DNA of 64,000 nucleotides from the NCBI RefSeq assembly GCF_038005985.1, contig NZ_JBBOUI010000001.1:1136001-1200000 (forward strand), read 5' to 3'. Every line of letters begins with the position of its first letter. Within the stretch, counting starts at the first letter, position 1. Shown here piece after piece: positions 1 to 8,815 of this stretch. Position numbers and translations under genes: made by a program. The notes below the pieces were generated by a model. It searched no databases. It was not told the DNA's origin and saw only the letters and a list, made by a program, of their open reading frames with translations. The DNA comes from Solibacillus sp. FSL R7-0682 (GTDB lineage: Bacteria; Bacillota; Bacilli; Bacillales_A; Planococcaceae).

Positions 1-2
1 CG

Positions 3-1202
3 CAAATTAATTATTCGAAAGATACGCTATTTGAAATGTTAGAGAGGTATGACTGCTTATATCTAAAACCGATTGTTGGAATGGATATTATTACAATTAA
101 TAAAATACAAGAAGTGTTTCATATAACGACAACTATACATTCTTTTGAAGCAACCGAACGAGAAACGGTTTATGAGCTAATACAAAAGGAAGTCAATAAT
201 AGAAGGTATCTTATACAGCCTCAAATAAATGAAAAATTTATTCCTATAAGAAATTACCGACGATTTATTACCGTTCAAAAAAGAGGTTTAAATTGGCGTG
301 TTACGGCTTCAACAAAACAATCAAATCATTTTCAAGAATATATTATTTATTCTTCGCAACGGGCTAGTATACAAAAAATTGCTTTATTGGCGGCAGAACA
401 ATTAGGTAAATATTACTCGGAATGCGAGGCAATTGTTGTAGAAGTCTCATTCAATAGGATGGGTACTTTTTATATTACAGATTCATTTTTACACTTTTCA
501 GTAAGTAAATGGAATCAATACCAATCCCTAGAATACCTAATGCCGAAAACGGATTTATTAACAGCAGCGACATTTCAATCCTTTTTACAAACATATCCCC
601 TTATATTTTTAAAACCATGTAATGGTCAACAAGGTAAGGGCATTATTAAAGTTCAAAATGTTAATAGCATATGTTACGAAATTCATATGGGCAGACAAAA
701 ATGGGTTATACAAGGTATTCAACCAGTGTATGAGCATATTCGTGAACTAGCACCAATCGAAGATAATTACATTATTCAACAAGGGATAGAATTAGCAACA
801 ATTAAAAACTACTTTACTGATATACGTGTTATGACTAATAAGGATCAAAGCGATTGGCAAGTTACAGGGAAGGCTGTCAAAGTAGCAGGACCACATTTCT
901 TTGTTACAAATGCAGCTCAAGCGGTTTTACCTTTAGAGTTGGCATTAAAGCATTCCTCAATACAACCTATCCATCATCCGAGCCTTGAAAAGAAAATTGA
1001 TAAGGCTTGTTTAATGGCGGCAAATTTACTTGATCAACCTGCTGAACGCACGATAATTGGATTCGATGTGGGCGTTACAGATTATGGACAGATATGGATT
1101 ATTGAAGGAAATTATGTGCCAGATATGTCATTAATTTACAGATTTAATGATCCATTGCAGTACGAGAATATTTTAAAGATTAATGTTAATCATTCAACCT
1201 AG
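3..1202 (+). CDS. YheC/YheD-family tandem ATP-grasp protein (5' partial)
   Basis: The frame is open to the left edge of the window. The first ATG is at 36, but the codons before it already read as the run-up to an ATP-grasp strand (SKDTLFEMLERYDCLYLKP), so the true start lies outside. The protein looks like two YheC/YheD-type ATP-grasp modules in one chain. The first ('YLKPIVGMD') has lost the glycine-rich ADP loop. The second (from about residue 180 after the ATG) is complete in appearance: 'FLKPCNGQQGKGIIKV', then 'YIIQQGIELA', a 'DIRVMT' strand and a C-terminal 'GFDVGV...WIIEGNYVPD' metal-binding strand. YheC and YheD are spore coat-associated proteins in Bacillus and are predicted amide or peptide ligases. 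A Mur ligase gene follows 61 bp downstream, which suggests joint peptide-bond chemistry; the substrate is unknown. Confidence 0.75.
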   Translation, partial: QINYSKDTLFEMLERYDCLYLKPIVGMDIITINKIQEVFHITTTIHSFEATERETVYELIQKEVNNRRYLIQPQINEKFIPIRNYRRFITVQKRGLNWRVTASTKQSNHFQEYIIYSSQRASIQKIALLAAEQLGKYYSECEAIVVEVSFNRMGTFYITDSFLHFSVSKWNQYQSLEYLMPKTDLLTAATFQSFLQTYPLIFLKPCNGQQGKGIIKVQNVNSICYEIHMGRQKWVIQGIQPVYEHIRELAPIEDNYIIQQGIELATIKNYFTDIRVMTNKDQSDWQVTGKAVKVAGPHFFVTNAAQAVLPLELALKHSSIQPIHHPSLEKKIDKACLMAANLLDQPAERTIIGFDVGVTDYGQIWIIEGNYVPDMSLIYRFNDPLQYENILKINVNHST

Positions 1203-1263
1203 TGAATTGAGAAAAATCTTCATAACCTAGTGGAAAGGGGGGGATATTATCCGAGCTATACAT

Positions 1264-2637
1264 GTGAAAACGATTCGGCAAATACTAAAAGGGGAATTAC
1301 TTAGTGGAGCGGAAAATTGGTACGTAAAACACGTAATTTATTATAATCGTCATGATTTAGTTGCGCCGAATACGTTATTATTTGTAAGTAAGAGCGACAA
1401 AATAAATTGGAATGAGCTAAATGTGAAAGCACCTGTAGTTATAATTTCAGATAAGCAAGAAGATGAACTAAGACATGCACTCCCTCAAACAACAGTTATT
1501 CAAGTGCGGAGTGTCTTGCAGGCGTATTGGACATTTATTGAATATTATCGTAATTTATTTGATATTCCAGTTGTTGCGATTACTGGAACGTGTGGAAAGA
1601 CAACAACAAAAGAAATGCTGAAACATATTTTAAGTAAAGAAATGCCAGTGCAAACGTCCTTTAGTAGCAAAAATGAACCACGCCAATCCTTACCTTATTT
1701 ACTGGGGATTAATAGTAATACGAAAGCAGCAGTATTTGAACTTGGACTAGGAAACTCAGGGAATATTAAGCATCAATGTAAGATTTATCAGCCAACAATT
1801 GGGATTATTACGAATATCGGTGTTCATCATTTAGATGGCTGTAAAGACTTAGCAGGTTATATAAAAGCAAAAGCAGAAATTTTGGAAGGGATAAGAACAG
1901 GTGGAACCCTCATTATCAATGCGGATGATGCCAATACAAAGAAAATTTCGTTAACAACTTTTCAAGGAAAGCTTGTAACATTCAGTATAAAGGATAAGGC
2001 AGATGTCTATGCGACTAAGCTGCAATTTGCAGCAAATGGTATGAGATTTCAAGTGCATATAGATAATAAAACATATCAAGCGTATGTCCCAGGCTTTGGA
2101 GAACATCAAGTGTATAATGTTCTCGCAGCAATTGCTACTGTAAGAGAAATGGGTCTTTCTGTTCAAAAAGCTATTTTACATTTAAGAACATTTAAACAGA
2201 TGGAACGGCATTTACAGCTGTCAAAAGGTATTGGTGGAAGTACTATTATTGATGATACGTGGACAAATAACCCAACTTCAGTTGAAGCAGCATTAAAAGT
2301 ATTACATTCAATAGGTAAAGGGAAAAAACTAATCGTTGTGTTAGGTGATATTAAACGACTTGGTCGGTTTGAAAAAAAGTATCATCGAGATATTGGCAGT
2401 TTAGTTGCGACCTATCCGATTAATACGGTCGTTACAGTTGGTACACGAGCGGAAGATATCGCAAAGCAAGCAATTGCGGATGGAACGAAAGCAGAAGTTC
2501 ATGCTTTTAAAGACATACAAGGGGTGTTAAAGCTATTAGAGCCGAAGCTAGATGCGCGAACTATATTGCTTATTAAAGGACCTATGTCGAGTAGAGCGAT
2601 GATTGAATTTGCCCAACAGTTAAAGCAAAAAAAATAG
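1264..2637 (+). CDS. MurF-like Mur ligase family protein
   Basis: A 457-residue Mur ligase with the usual three parts. An N-terminal substrate domain (about 1-105) is followed by the central ATPase with P-loop 'GTCGKTTTKEM' (about 109-119), 'TNIGVHHLDG' and 'KAKAEIL'. A C-terminal domain carries 'VVLGDIKRLG' and 'LLIKGPMSSRAM'. The motif 'DDTWTNNPTSVEAAL' corresponds to the MurF 'DxYNANPxS' stretch but has T-N-N in place of N-A-N. It resembles MurF (UDP-MurNAc-tripeptide:D-Ala-D-Ala ligase), yet sits beside a YheC/YheD ATP-grasp gene rather than ddl, so it may be a paralogue joining another peptide. The start is uncertain. GTG at 1264 lies about 20 nt after the strong GGAAAGGGGGGG (1232-1243); an ATT at 1246 in frame is better placed but rare. 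Convergent with the next gene. Confidence 0.75.
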   Translation: MKTIRQILKGELLSGAENWYVKHVIYYNRHDLVAPNTLLFVSKSDKINWNELNVKAPVVIISDKQEDELRHALPQTTVIQVRSVLQAYWTFIEYYRNLFDIPVVAITGTCGKTTTKEMLKHILSKEMPVQTSFSSKNEPRQSLPYLLGINSNTKAAVFELGLGNSGNIKHQCKIYQPTIGIITNIGVHHLDGCKDLAGYIKAKAEILEGIRTGGTLIINADDANTKKISLTTFQGKLVTFSIKDKADVYATKLQFAANGMRFQVHIDNKTYQAYVPGFGEHQVYNVLAAIATVREMGLSVQKAILHLRTFKQMERHLQLSKGIGGSTIIDDTWTNNPTSVEAALKVLHSIGKGKKLIVVLGDIKRLGRFEKKYHRDIGSLVATYPINTVVTVGTRAEDIAKQAIADGTKAEVHAFKDIQGVLKLLEPKLDARTILLIKGPMSSRAMIEFAQQLKQKK

Positions 2638-2642
2638 GGAAT

Positions 2643-2682
2643 AAAGAAGAATCCTAATGCATAAACATAGGATTCTTCTTTT
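2643..2682. terminator. bidirectional rho-independent terminator
   Basis: A 14-bp stem (AAAGAAGAATCCTA paired with TAGGATTCTTCTTT) with a short loop and flanking A and T runs lies exactly between two convergent genes, so it can serve both strands. Confidence 0.85.
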
Positions 2683-2685
2683 ATA

Positions 2686-4044
2686 TTATATCACACGTTT
2701 CGCTTTCACATAATTTTCTTTTGACCATGTTGAGTTGATATTTTGTTTGACAGCTGTCCCGCCTGTTTTCATCATGATATATTGATTGTTTCCAACATAC
2801 ACAGCAGTTTGGGTAATTTTTGTCCCGCTATTATCCTCAGAGAAGAATAGTAGATCACCAGTTTTTAAGTTGGCCTTTTGAACCGAAGTACCGACATTTG
2901 CTTGACTAGAAGCTAGTTTCGATTTTAAATCGACACCATTTTTTTGGTAGACATAATAAGTGAATCCCGCACTTGTAAACGTTAACGTGCTTTCATTATA
3001 GCTATAACCAAATTTCGTTTTTCCTAATAAGTTATTCGCAGTAGTTACAATTTTAGTAGCCGAAGCTGTTGTTGATGGAGTTTCCTGTGATGGTGTAGAT
3101 GGTGTTGAAGACGTTGATCCATTAATTACACGTCGAGCAGTAATATAATGATCTTTATAATAATCTACCATCATCACACGAGTAATAACGCCATTAGAAT
3201 TCGGAATAATTAATCGATGATCACCCGCATAAATCGCGACAAGTGAAGGAGTTTTAGAGCCTACTGTACTATTGAAGAAAACTAAATCCCCTTTCTTTAA
3301 ATTCGCCTTTGATACGGCCGTTCCAAGCTTCATTTGTTCACTAATTGTTTTTGTTCCAAGTGACACACCCGTTGTACGGTAAATATACTCGACAAATCCG
3401 CCCATCGTAAATTTTAAAGAAGCGTCATTGTTGACAGATCCCATCGTTACTTTGTTTATATTGGCGTATGCCTTTTCAACAATTTTGTCCCCTGTAGTTG
3501 CAGGATTTGAAGACATTAGTGTTGGTAAAACACGGCGAGCGCCTACATAATTTTCCGTGTAATATGGTTTGCTATCTAAATCTGAAATAACAATGTTTTG
3601 CTTTGAATCGGCCATATGAATTACTTTATTATCGCCAATATACATTGCTACATGGTCAGGATCAGTTCCTGTTTTTTTACTTTTGAAAAATAGTAAATCT
3701 CCTTTTTGAAGATTGTTACGAGCAACTGCCGTTCCTTGTTGCATCATAGAGTCTTCATTGTAAGTAGCTAAATCAACCCCATTTTTCTCAAAGATATACA
3801 TAAGGAATGTTGCACAAGAGAATTTATATGGTGCAGTAGGCTTATACTCAGTGTTACTATATGTCGCCTTTCCGATTAAACTTTTAGCTGTATTAATTAA
3901 TTGATTTGCCTTGTTGGCAACCGCTTGATCATTATTTTGTGCATTAGCAGCAAATACCGGTGCTGGTTCGGTAATGACTGGGATAGCAGATAATGAACTA
4001 AAGCCAATCGTTAATGCTAATGTTGTAATAAAACGTTTTTTCAT
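2686..4044 (-). CDS. Secreted NlpC/P60-family protein with three repeats (one active, two degenerate)
   Basis: 452 residues with a Sec signal peptide (MKKRFITTLALTIGF, cleavage near AXA around residue 32). Three NlpC/P60-like (C40 peptidase) repeats follow, at about 45-170, 185-308 and 330-452, the last two separated by a Ser/Thr/Pro linker. Repeat 1 keeps the catalytic Cys in 'YKFSCATF' and His in 'DPDHVAMYIG', so it can be a gamma-D-glutamyl-L-diamino acid endopeptidase acting on peptidoglycan. In repeat 2 the Cys position reads 'KFTMGGF' and the His position 'PSLVAIYAG'. In repeat 3 they read 'TFTSAGF' and 'TQTAVYVG'. Both repeats have therefore lost the catalytic pair while keeping the fold signature 'LKKGDLVFF'. 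The degenerate copies may bind the cell wall. RBS AGGAGG precedes the ATG. Single gene with its own terminator. Confidence 0.85.
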   Translation of the reverse strand: MKKRFITTLALTIGFSSLSAIPVITEPAPVFAANAQNNDQAVANKANQLINTAKSLIGKATYSNTEYKPTAPYKFSCATFLMYIFEKNGVDLATYNEDSMMQQGTAVARNNLQKGDLLFFKSKKTGTDPDHVAMYIGDNKVIHMADSKQNIVISDLDSKPYYTENYVGARRVLPTLMSSNPATTGDKIVEKAYANINKVTMGSVNNDASLKFTMGGFVEYIYRTTGVSLGTKTISEQMKLGTAVSKANLKKGDLVFFNSTVGSKTPSLVAIYAGDHRLIIPNSNGVITRVMMVDYYKDHYITARRVINGSTSSTPSTPSQETPSTTASATKIVTTANNLLGKTKFGYSYNESTLTFTSAGFTYYVYQKNGVDLKSKLASSQANVGTSVQKANLKTGDLLFFSEDNSGTKITQTAVYVGNNQYIMMKTGGTAVKQNINSTWSKENYVKAKRVI

Positions 4045-4263
4045 CCTATTTACCTCCTAAAACTTTGACACCATTGACTCTAGCATAGAAAATAGGGGAT
4101 TCTCGGAGGAAATTGTTGCCAGAGTATTTTTAAGGAACGCAAAACCCACGTCATAATTAGCCTTAAAAGCATAAATTACAGTTTAATTACAAATGTTTCA
4201 GTTACCGGTATTTAGTGTGTATGGTAAGAACTGATTGAGATTTTCAAATAATTGGACAAAAAA

Positions 4264-4294
4264 AAGCGCTCCACTCATATATAGTGGAACGCTT
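4264..4294 (-). terminator. rho-independent terminator of the collagen-like gene
   Basis: Stem AAGCGcTCCACT / AGTGGAaCGCTT, with a run of A on the plus strand at 4259-4265 that is a T-run on the minus strand. It lies 20 bp past the stop of the minus-strand gene. Confidence 0.8.
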
Positions 4295-4314
4295 AAAAAG
4301 TATAATATTTTAAA

Positions 4315-4755
4315 TTAGAAGCATTGGAATGTATAAATACTGTCTGGATTTAGCGGTTGATAAGTCCAACCCCATCGTTGTCTCCAGCGGTAGCCAAGAA
4401 TAATATTCCCCATTACAAATGTTGGATAAAACCAAAATCCTTGTTGATTATTTAGCCAGACATAGGTGTGCCTAAATAAACAGCTTCTCATACTACCTGA
4501 ACCTGGCCGCCATGTAGCCATAGTAGGAGTAAACGTAGGTGGTGGTCCCATTGGAGGGGGAGGAATTTGACCGCCTCCTCCAGGTCCAGGTTGCCCAGGT
4601 TGCCCAGGTGGACCGGGATGCCCAGGTGTCCATGGTGGTGGGCCGCCGGGTGGTCCAGGTGGTCCAGGCGGGCCTGGTGGAAAGAAACCAGGCGATTGTG
4701 GCCAATTGAATGGCTCGAATTCTCCTTGCTGTCCATTAAATGGATTTACATTCAC
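4315..4755 (-). CDS. Collagen-like Gly/Pro-rich probable spore-surface protein
   Basis: About 146 residues. The N-terminal half has a G-P-P/G-Q-P collagen-like tract (about residues 24-65), then a Pro-rich linker. The C-terminal domain is rich in aromatics (CLFRHTYVWL, FWFYPTFVMG, YRWRQRWGW, final FQCF), a pattern I recall from Bacillus/Paenibacillus proteins of unknown function. I choose GTG at 4755. AGAAGGG sits 6 nt upstream, whereas the in-frame ATG at 4773 has no RBS and lies only about 4 nt from the transcription start predicted by a sigma-K-type promoter at 4784-4811. That promoter implies late mother-cell expression and so a coat or exosporium location, which is inference. There is no signal peptide, as expected for a mother-cell coat protein. 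Confidence 0.7.
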   Translation of the reverse strand: MNVNPFNGQQGEFEPFNWPQSPGFFPPGPPGPPGPPGGPPPWTPGHPGPPGQPGQPGPGGGGQIPPPPMGPPPTFTPTMATWRPGSGSMRSCLFRHTYVWLNNQQGFWFYPTFVMGNIILGYRWRQRWGWTYQPLNPDSIYTFQCF

Positions 4756-4783
4756 ATATTTCCCTTCTTTCATGCATTTGCTT

Positions 4784-4811
4784 TACGTTATGCAAAAGGT
4801 TAGGGAAATGT
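4784..4811 (-). promoter_or_regulatory. Putative sigma-K promoter of the collagen-like gene
   Basis: On the minus strand the -10 is CATAACGTA (4792-4784), fitting CATAnnnTA. An AC within GACA (AC at 4811-4810) lies 17 nt upstream. This matches the sigma-K pattern (AC, 16-17 nt, CATAnnnTA). The predicted start point is near 4777. Confidence 0.55.
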
Positions 4812-4852
4812 CTGGGTTACTTAAGTCTTTCATCTAACAAGTCGCCTATAAA

Positions 4853-4886
4853 AAAGTGCCAGACATTAATTGATGTCTGGCACTTT
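4853..4886 (-). terminator. rho-independent terminator of the YfnA-type permease gene
   Basis: Perfect 14-bp stem AAAGTGCCAGACAT / ATGTCTGGCACTTT with a 6-nt loop and flanking A-run, 9 bp past the permease stop codon. Confidence 0.85.
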
Positions 4887-4894
4887 CAAATACA

Positions 4895-6283
4895 TTATTT
4901 TTTAGATAGCTCCGAATGCTTTTTACCATACGTAAAGTAAATAAACATCCCGATAATAAACCAAATGCCACAAGCAATCCATGTGTGGAATGATAATTGG
5001 CTAATTAAGAAAATACATAACAATAACGAAATAATCGGTAATACTGGATAAAATGGTACTTTGAAGCCGCCTTTCGGAAGGTTTTCATTTTTACGTAAAT
5101 AAATGATACCTGCTGATACAAAAATAAAGGCAATTAAAGTTCCCATGTTCACAAGCTCTGCAAGAGTCCCCAGAGGAATAAAACCAGCAAAAAATGAAGT
5201 GATAATAGTAAAGATAACGGTATTTTTCACTGGAGTTTTACGCTTTGGACTAATTTCTGTCATCACTTTTGGCATTAAGCCGTCACGACCAAAAGCGACA
5301 AGTAAGCGTGTTCCACCGTACATCATCACTAATATTACTGTCATCATACCTACAACAGCGCCAAGTGAAATGATACCAGCAATCCAACCTTGATTAATTA
5401 CTTGCATTGCGAAGGCAACTGGATCTGCTACATTAAGTTGCGTATAAGGAACGATACCTGTTAAGACAAGAGAGACTGCCACATATAGTATTGTACATAT
5501 TAATAACGAACCGATAATTCCAATCGGCATATTACGCTGTGGATTTTTTACTTCCTCCGCAGCAGAGGATACAGCATCAAATCCTAAATAAGCAAAGAAA
5601 ACAAGCGCGGCACCCGTAAACACTCCACCCATGCCGAATGGTAAAAATGGCGTCCAGTTTTCAGGTTTTACATAAAACATACCGACTAAAATGAATAATA
5701 AAACGACCAAAATTTTTACTGTCACCATAATAGCATTAAAACGAGTAGACTCTTTCATACCAAGGATTAGTAGGTAGCCCATAGCAAAAATAATAAAAAT
5801 GGCGGGTATGTTAATAAACGTTCCATTTTCAGGATTATATGCTCCGGTTAAGGCGACGGGTAAATGAATATTGAAACCTTCTAATAATGAGACAAAATAT
5901 CCTGACCAGCCTGTTGCAACGGCAGCTGTAGCAAGGCCGTATTCAAGTAATAATGACCAGCCGACTAGCCAAGCAATAATTTCTCCAAAAACAATGTAGC
6001 TATAGGAATAGGCACTTCCTGTTACGGGAACGGTAGAAGCGAATTCAGAGTAGCACATTGCCGCAAGTGCACACACAATTGCCGCAACGACGAATGAAAA
6101 GACAATACCAGGACCGGCATGTTGTGCAGAAACCGTACCAGGAAGGATAAAAATCCCTGTACCAACAATGGCGCCAACACCTAATAAGATTAAATCAAAT
6201 GGTCCTAATGTTTTGGCAAGAGCAACACGACCTTCATTGAGTAAAAGGTCATTGATTGGTTTTTTTCTAAATAAATTTTTCAT
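4895..6283 (-). CDS. yfnA: YfnA-type APC-family amino acid permease
   Basis: 462 residues and about 12 membrane segments. It belongs to the cationic amino acid transporter branch of the APC superfamily. 'GVGAIVGTGIFILPG' in TM1 is the unwound substrate-binding segment, and 'AYLGFDAVSSAAEEVKNP' in TM6 is the family hallmark. Length and sequence agree with B. subtilis YfnA (461 aa, as I recall it), including the N-terminal 'LFRKKP'. It imports amino acids across the cytoplasmic membrane; the exact substrate cannot be read from sequence. Transcribed alone, with its own terminator, and about 270 bp from the next gene upstream. Confidence 0.85.
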   Translation of the reverse strand: MKNLFRKKPINDLLLNEGRVALAKTLGPFDLILLGVGAIVGTGIFILPGTVSAQHAGPGIVFSFVVAAIVCALAAMCYSEFASTVPVTGSAYSYSYIVFGEIIAWLVGWSLLLEYGLATAAVATGWSGYFVSLLEGFNIHLPVALTGAYNPENGTFINIPAIFIIFAMGYLLILGMKESTRFNAIMVTVKILVVLLFILVGMFYVKPENWTPFLPFGMGGVFTGAALVFFAYLGFDAVSSAAEEVKNPQRNMPIGIIGSLLICTILYVAVSLVLTGIVPYTQLNVADPVAFAMQVINQGWIAGIISLGAVVGMMTVILVMMYGGTRLLVAFGRDGLMPKVMTEISPKRKTPVKNTVIFTIITSFFAGFIPLGTLAELVNMGTLIAFIFVSAGIIYLRKNENLPKGGFKVPFYPVLPIISLLLCIFLISQLSFHTWIACGIWFIIGMFIYFTYGKKHSELSKK

Positions 6284-6505
6284 AATTACACCTATTTCTT
6301 TTTTACAATAGTCAAAATATTATCATTTCGTCGTGGAATAATAAAGAACTTTATTGAGTTGAAGCAATGAAGAAATGAAACATTGAAGGCAATAAGAAAA
6401 TCTAATACTTTAAATAGAATAAATTTTCATAAAAAGAGAACAACCCTATAACTAGATAGGTTTATTTTTGGCATTTTTGCGCATTTTTATGAAAGGAAAT
6501 TAATG

Positions 6506-6545
6506 AAAAAAAAGGAGAGGAAGAGCATAGGTTGCTCACCTCTCC
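6506..6545 (-). terminator. rho-independent terminator of the CofE-like gene
   Basis: Stem GGAGAGG / CCTCTCC with an inner GAGCA / TGCTC helix, followed on the minus strand by a run of T (A-run at 6506-6513 on plus). It lies 10 bp beyond the stop of the minus-strand gene. Confidence 0.8.
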
Positions 6546-6554
6546 AACAATTTT

Positions 6555-7745
6555 TTATTTTGTATAGTTATCGAAATAACCTTGGATGTAAATCATTGGT
6601 GTTCCTTTATCACCTGAACCCGAAGTTAAATCAGATAAAGAACCAATTAAATCAGTTAATTTACGAGGTGTAGTGCCTTGTGCAGCCATGTTCCCCGTTA
6701 AATCTTCTTCCTTATTATTAATATATTCTTTAATCGCAGCTTTTAAATCTTCACCTTTTAATTCAGAAAAGTCATTATCTGCTAAATATTTTAATTTAAT
6801 TTCGTTTGGTGTACCGTCAAGACCAGGTGTATATGCTGGTGAGACAACTGGGTCAGCAAGTTCCCAAATTTGACCTACTGGATCTTTAAATGCTCCATCA
6901 CCGTATATCATAACTTCGACTAATTTCCCTGTCGCTTCAAGAATTTTAGATTGAATTTTATCAACGATTGGTTGGCAATTGTCAGGGAATAATTTAATAC
7001 CATCTTCTGTTGATTTGTTCGATCCAAGCAAACCGTATTTTGAATTGAATCCTGAGCCGTTTACTGATTCAGATAAAATGTTATCTAATCCAAATATTTT
7101 TTCAGCACCCGCAGCAGTTAATAAACGTTTTGTACGGAAGCGAGAATGAATATCACAAGTTAAAACGCTCTTTGTATAGTTTAAAATTGTTTTTGCATTG
7201 TTTGAGAAGATGACTTCCACTTCAGCGCCTTGTTCTTCGATTAGTTCTTTATAATATTCGATATAGTCAACACCAGTAAATGTATGTTTGTTATAACCAA
7301 AGTGACCACGGAACTCAGCTTCAGTTAATACATCTGTCCATGGGTTAATTCCTTTTTCATCCAGTTCATCTAATGTTACTAAATGGTTACCAACCTCGTC
7401 AGATGGATAGCTTAGCATTAGGACGATTTTTTTTGTCCCCTTTGCAATTCCTTTTAAAATGTTAGAAAAGCGGTTACGTGAAAGAATTGGGAAAATAACA
7501 CCAACCGTATCATCTCCAAATTTTTCTTGTACATCTGCACCGATATCTGTAATTTTGGCATAGTTACCTTGTGCACGTGCAACAACAGATTCAGTTACTG
7601 TTACGATATCACGATCCTCGATGTCATAACCTTCTACCTTTGCAGCATTTAATGCCGTGTCGACAACGATTTGTACAATATCGTCCCCTTCATTAATAAT
7701 TGGGCCACGAAGACCTCGTACAACTGTTCCTACTACACGTTCCAA
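6555..7745 (-). CDS. Coenzyme F420-0:L-glutamate ligase (CofE)-like protein
   Basis: 396 residues resembling the CofE/FbiB-N fold family (F420-0:gamma-glutamyl ligase). It has an N-terminal 'VVGTVVRGLRGPI', 'DRDIVTVTESVVARAQGNY' and, near the middle, 'MIYGDGAFKDPVGQIWELADP', the metal-binding region of the family. CofE adds gamma-linked glutamate to F420-0 with GTP. Bacilli are not known to make F420 and no other F420 gene is in the window, so the true acceptor is unknown and it may be a gamma-glutamyl ligase for something else. Translation starts at TTG (7745) behind AAGGGAGA. It is divergent from a LysR regulator, which could control it. Confidence 0.65.
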   Translation of the reverse strand: MERVVGTVVRGLRGPIINEGDDIVQIVVDTALNAAKVEGYDIEDRDIVTVTESVVARAQGNYAKITDIGADVQEKFGDDTVGVIFPILSRNRFSNILKGIAKGTKKIVLMLSYPSDEVGNHLVTLDELDEKGINPWTDVLTEAEFRGHFGYNKHTFTGVDYIEYYKELIEEQGAEVEVIFSNNAKTILNYTKSVLTCDIHSRFRTKRLLTAAGAEKIFGLDNILSESVNGSGFNSKYGLLGSNKSTEDGIKLFPDNCQPIVDKIQSKILEATGKLVEVMIYGDGAFKDPVGQIWELADPVVSPAYTPGLDGTPNEIKLKYLADNDFSELKGEDLKAAIKEYINNKEEDLTGNMAAQGTTPRKLTDLIGSLSDLTSGSGDKGTPMIYIQGYFDNYTK

Positions 7746-7898
7746 AATAATCTCTCCCTTAATATAAAACGCTATTATCCATAACGTATGTATTTTAAAT
7801 TCATTTCTCTTAAAGAATACTCACGAGGTTTACTATAACGTAATGATGTGATATAAGTAAAATTAATATTTCTAATAACAGATATAAGTGGTGATTAT

Positions 7899-8792
7899 AT
7901 GTTGGCGAAACTTGAATTATATCGAATTTTTAATGTTGTTAGTCGAAATAACAGCTTTACCAAGGCAGCAGCTGAATTATATATGACGCAACCAGCAGTG
8001 AGTCAGGCAATTTCGAAGCTTGAAAAAGAACTTGAAACGTTACTTTTTAATCGCACACCAAAAGGAGTTACGTTGACCAATGAAGGGAAATTATTACACG
8101 AGTATGTTAATTCTGCCCTAGGAATTTTGGATGCAGGTGAAGAAAAGATATTAGAATTTAAAAATTTACGTACTGGATTATTAAGAATAGGGGTAGGCGA
8201 TACGATTTCCCGCCATTTTTTATTACCATATTTAGAAACATTTCATATTAAATATCCTGGGATTAAATTAAAAGTATTAAACGGTACAACAAGTGAAATA
8301 TTAGCATTTATAAAAGCTGGAGAAGCCGATTTAGGGATTTGTAACCTACCTGTATACGATGAACAGCTTAAAGTCATACCATGTAAGGAAATTCATGATA
8401 TATTTGTGTGCGGAGAAAAATATAAAAATTTAACGAAAAAGCCAGTAAGCTTGACAATGCTCATGAAATTACCGCTTATTTTTTTAGAGAAGAAGGCAAA
8501 CTCTCGCAATTATGTGGAAAACTATATTAAAGAGCAGGGCTTTACGATTGCTCCTGAATTTGAACTTGGCTCCCATGATTTAGTGCTTGAATTTGCAAAA
8601 ATTAATTTAGGTATTGCCAGCGTGACAAAGGAATTTTGTTTGGACTACCTTGACAGAGGAATTTTATATGAAATTGAACTACAAAATAAAATACCAAAAC
8701 GACATGTGGGGATCGTTCATTTGAAATCCGTTCCGTTATCCCGAGCAACTCGAAAATTTATCGCGATTGTTGATCCCGCGATTGTCCATTAA
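7899..8792 (+). CDS. LysR-family transcriptional regulator
   Basis: 297 residues. The N-terminal winged helix-turn-helix (about 1-60, '[26 protein letters not shown]') is followed by a periplasmic-binding-protein-like effector domain (about 90-295). It is divergent from the CofE-like gene across a 153-bp spacer, the classical arrangement for a LysR protein and its target, so that gene is the first candidate target. dbpA follows 23 bp downstream on the same strand and may be co-transcribed. Effector unknown. Confidence 0.85.
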   Translation: MLAKLELYRIFNVVSRNNSFTKAAAELYMTQPAVSQAISKLEKELETLLFNRTPKGVTLTNEGKLLHEYVNSALGILDAGEEKILEFKNLRTGLLRIGVGDTISRHFLLPYLETFHIKYPGIKLKVLNGTTSEILAFIKAGEADLGICNLPVYDEQLKVIPCKEIHDIFVCGEKYKNLTKKPVSLTMLMKLPLIFLEKKANSRNYVENYIKEQGFTIAPEFELGSHDLVLEFAKINLGIASVTKEFCLDYLDRGILYEIELQNKIPKRHVGIVHLKSVPLSRATRKFIAIVDPAIVH

Positions 8793-8815
8793 TTATAGAA
8801 AAAGAGGAAAAAATT

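Noticed and set aside
4488-4803. Overlapping frames in the collagen-like gene on both strands
   Set aside because: They are side effects of the GGN-CCN repeat structure; none has an RBS or a plausible composition.
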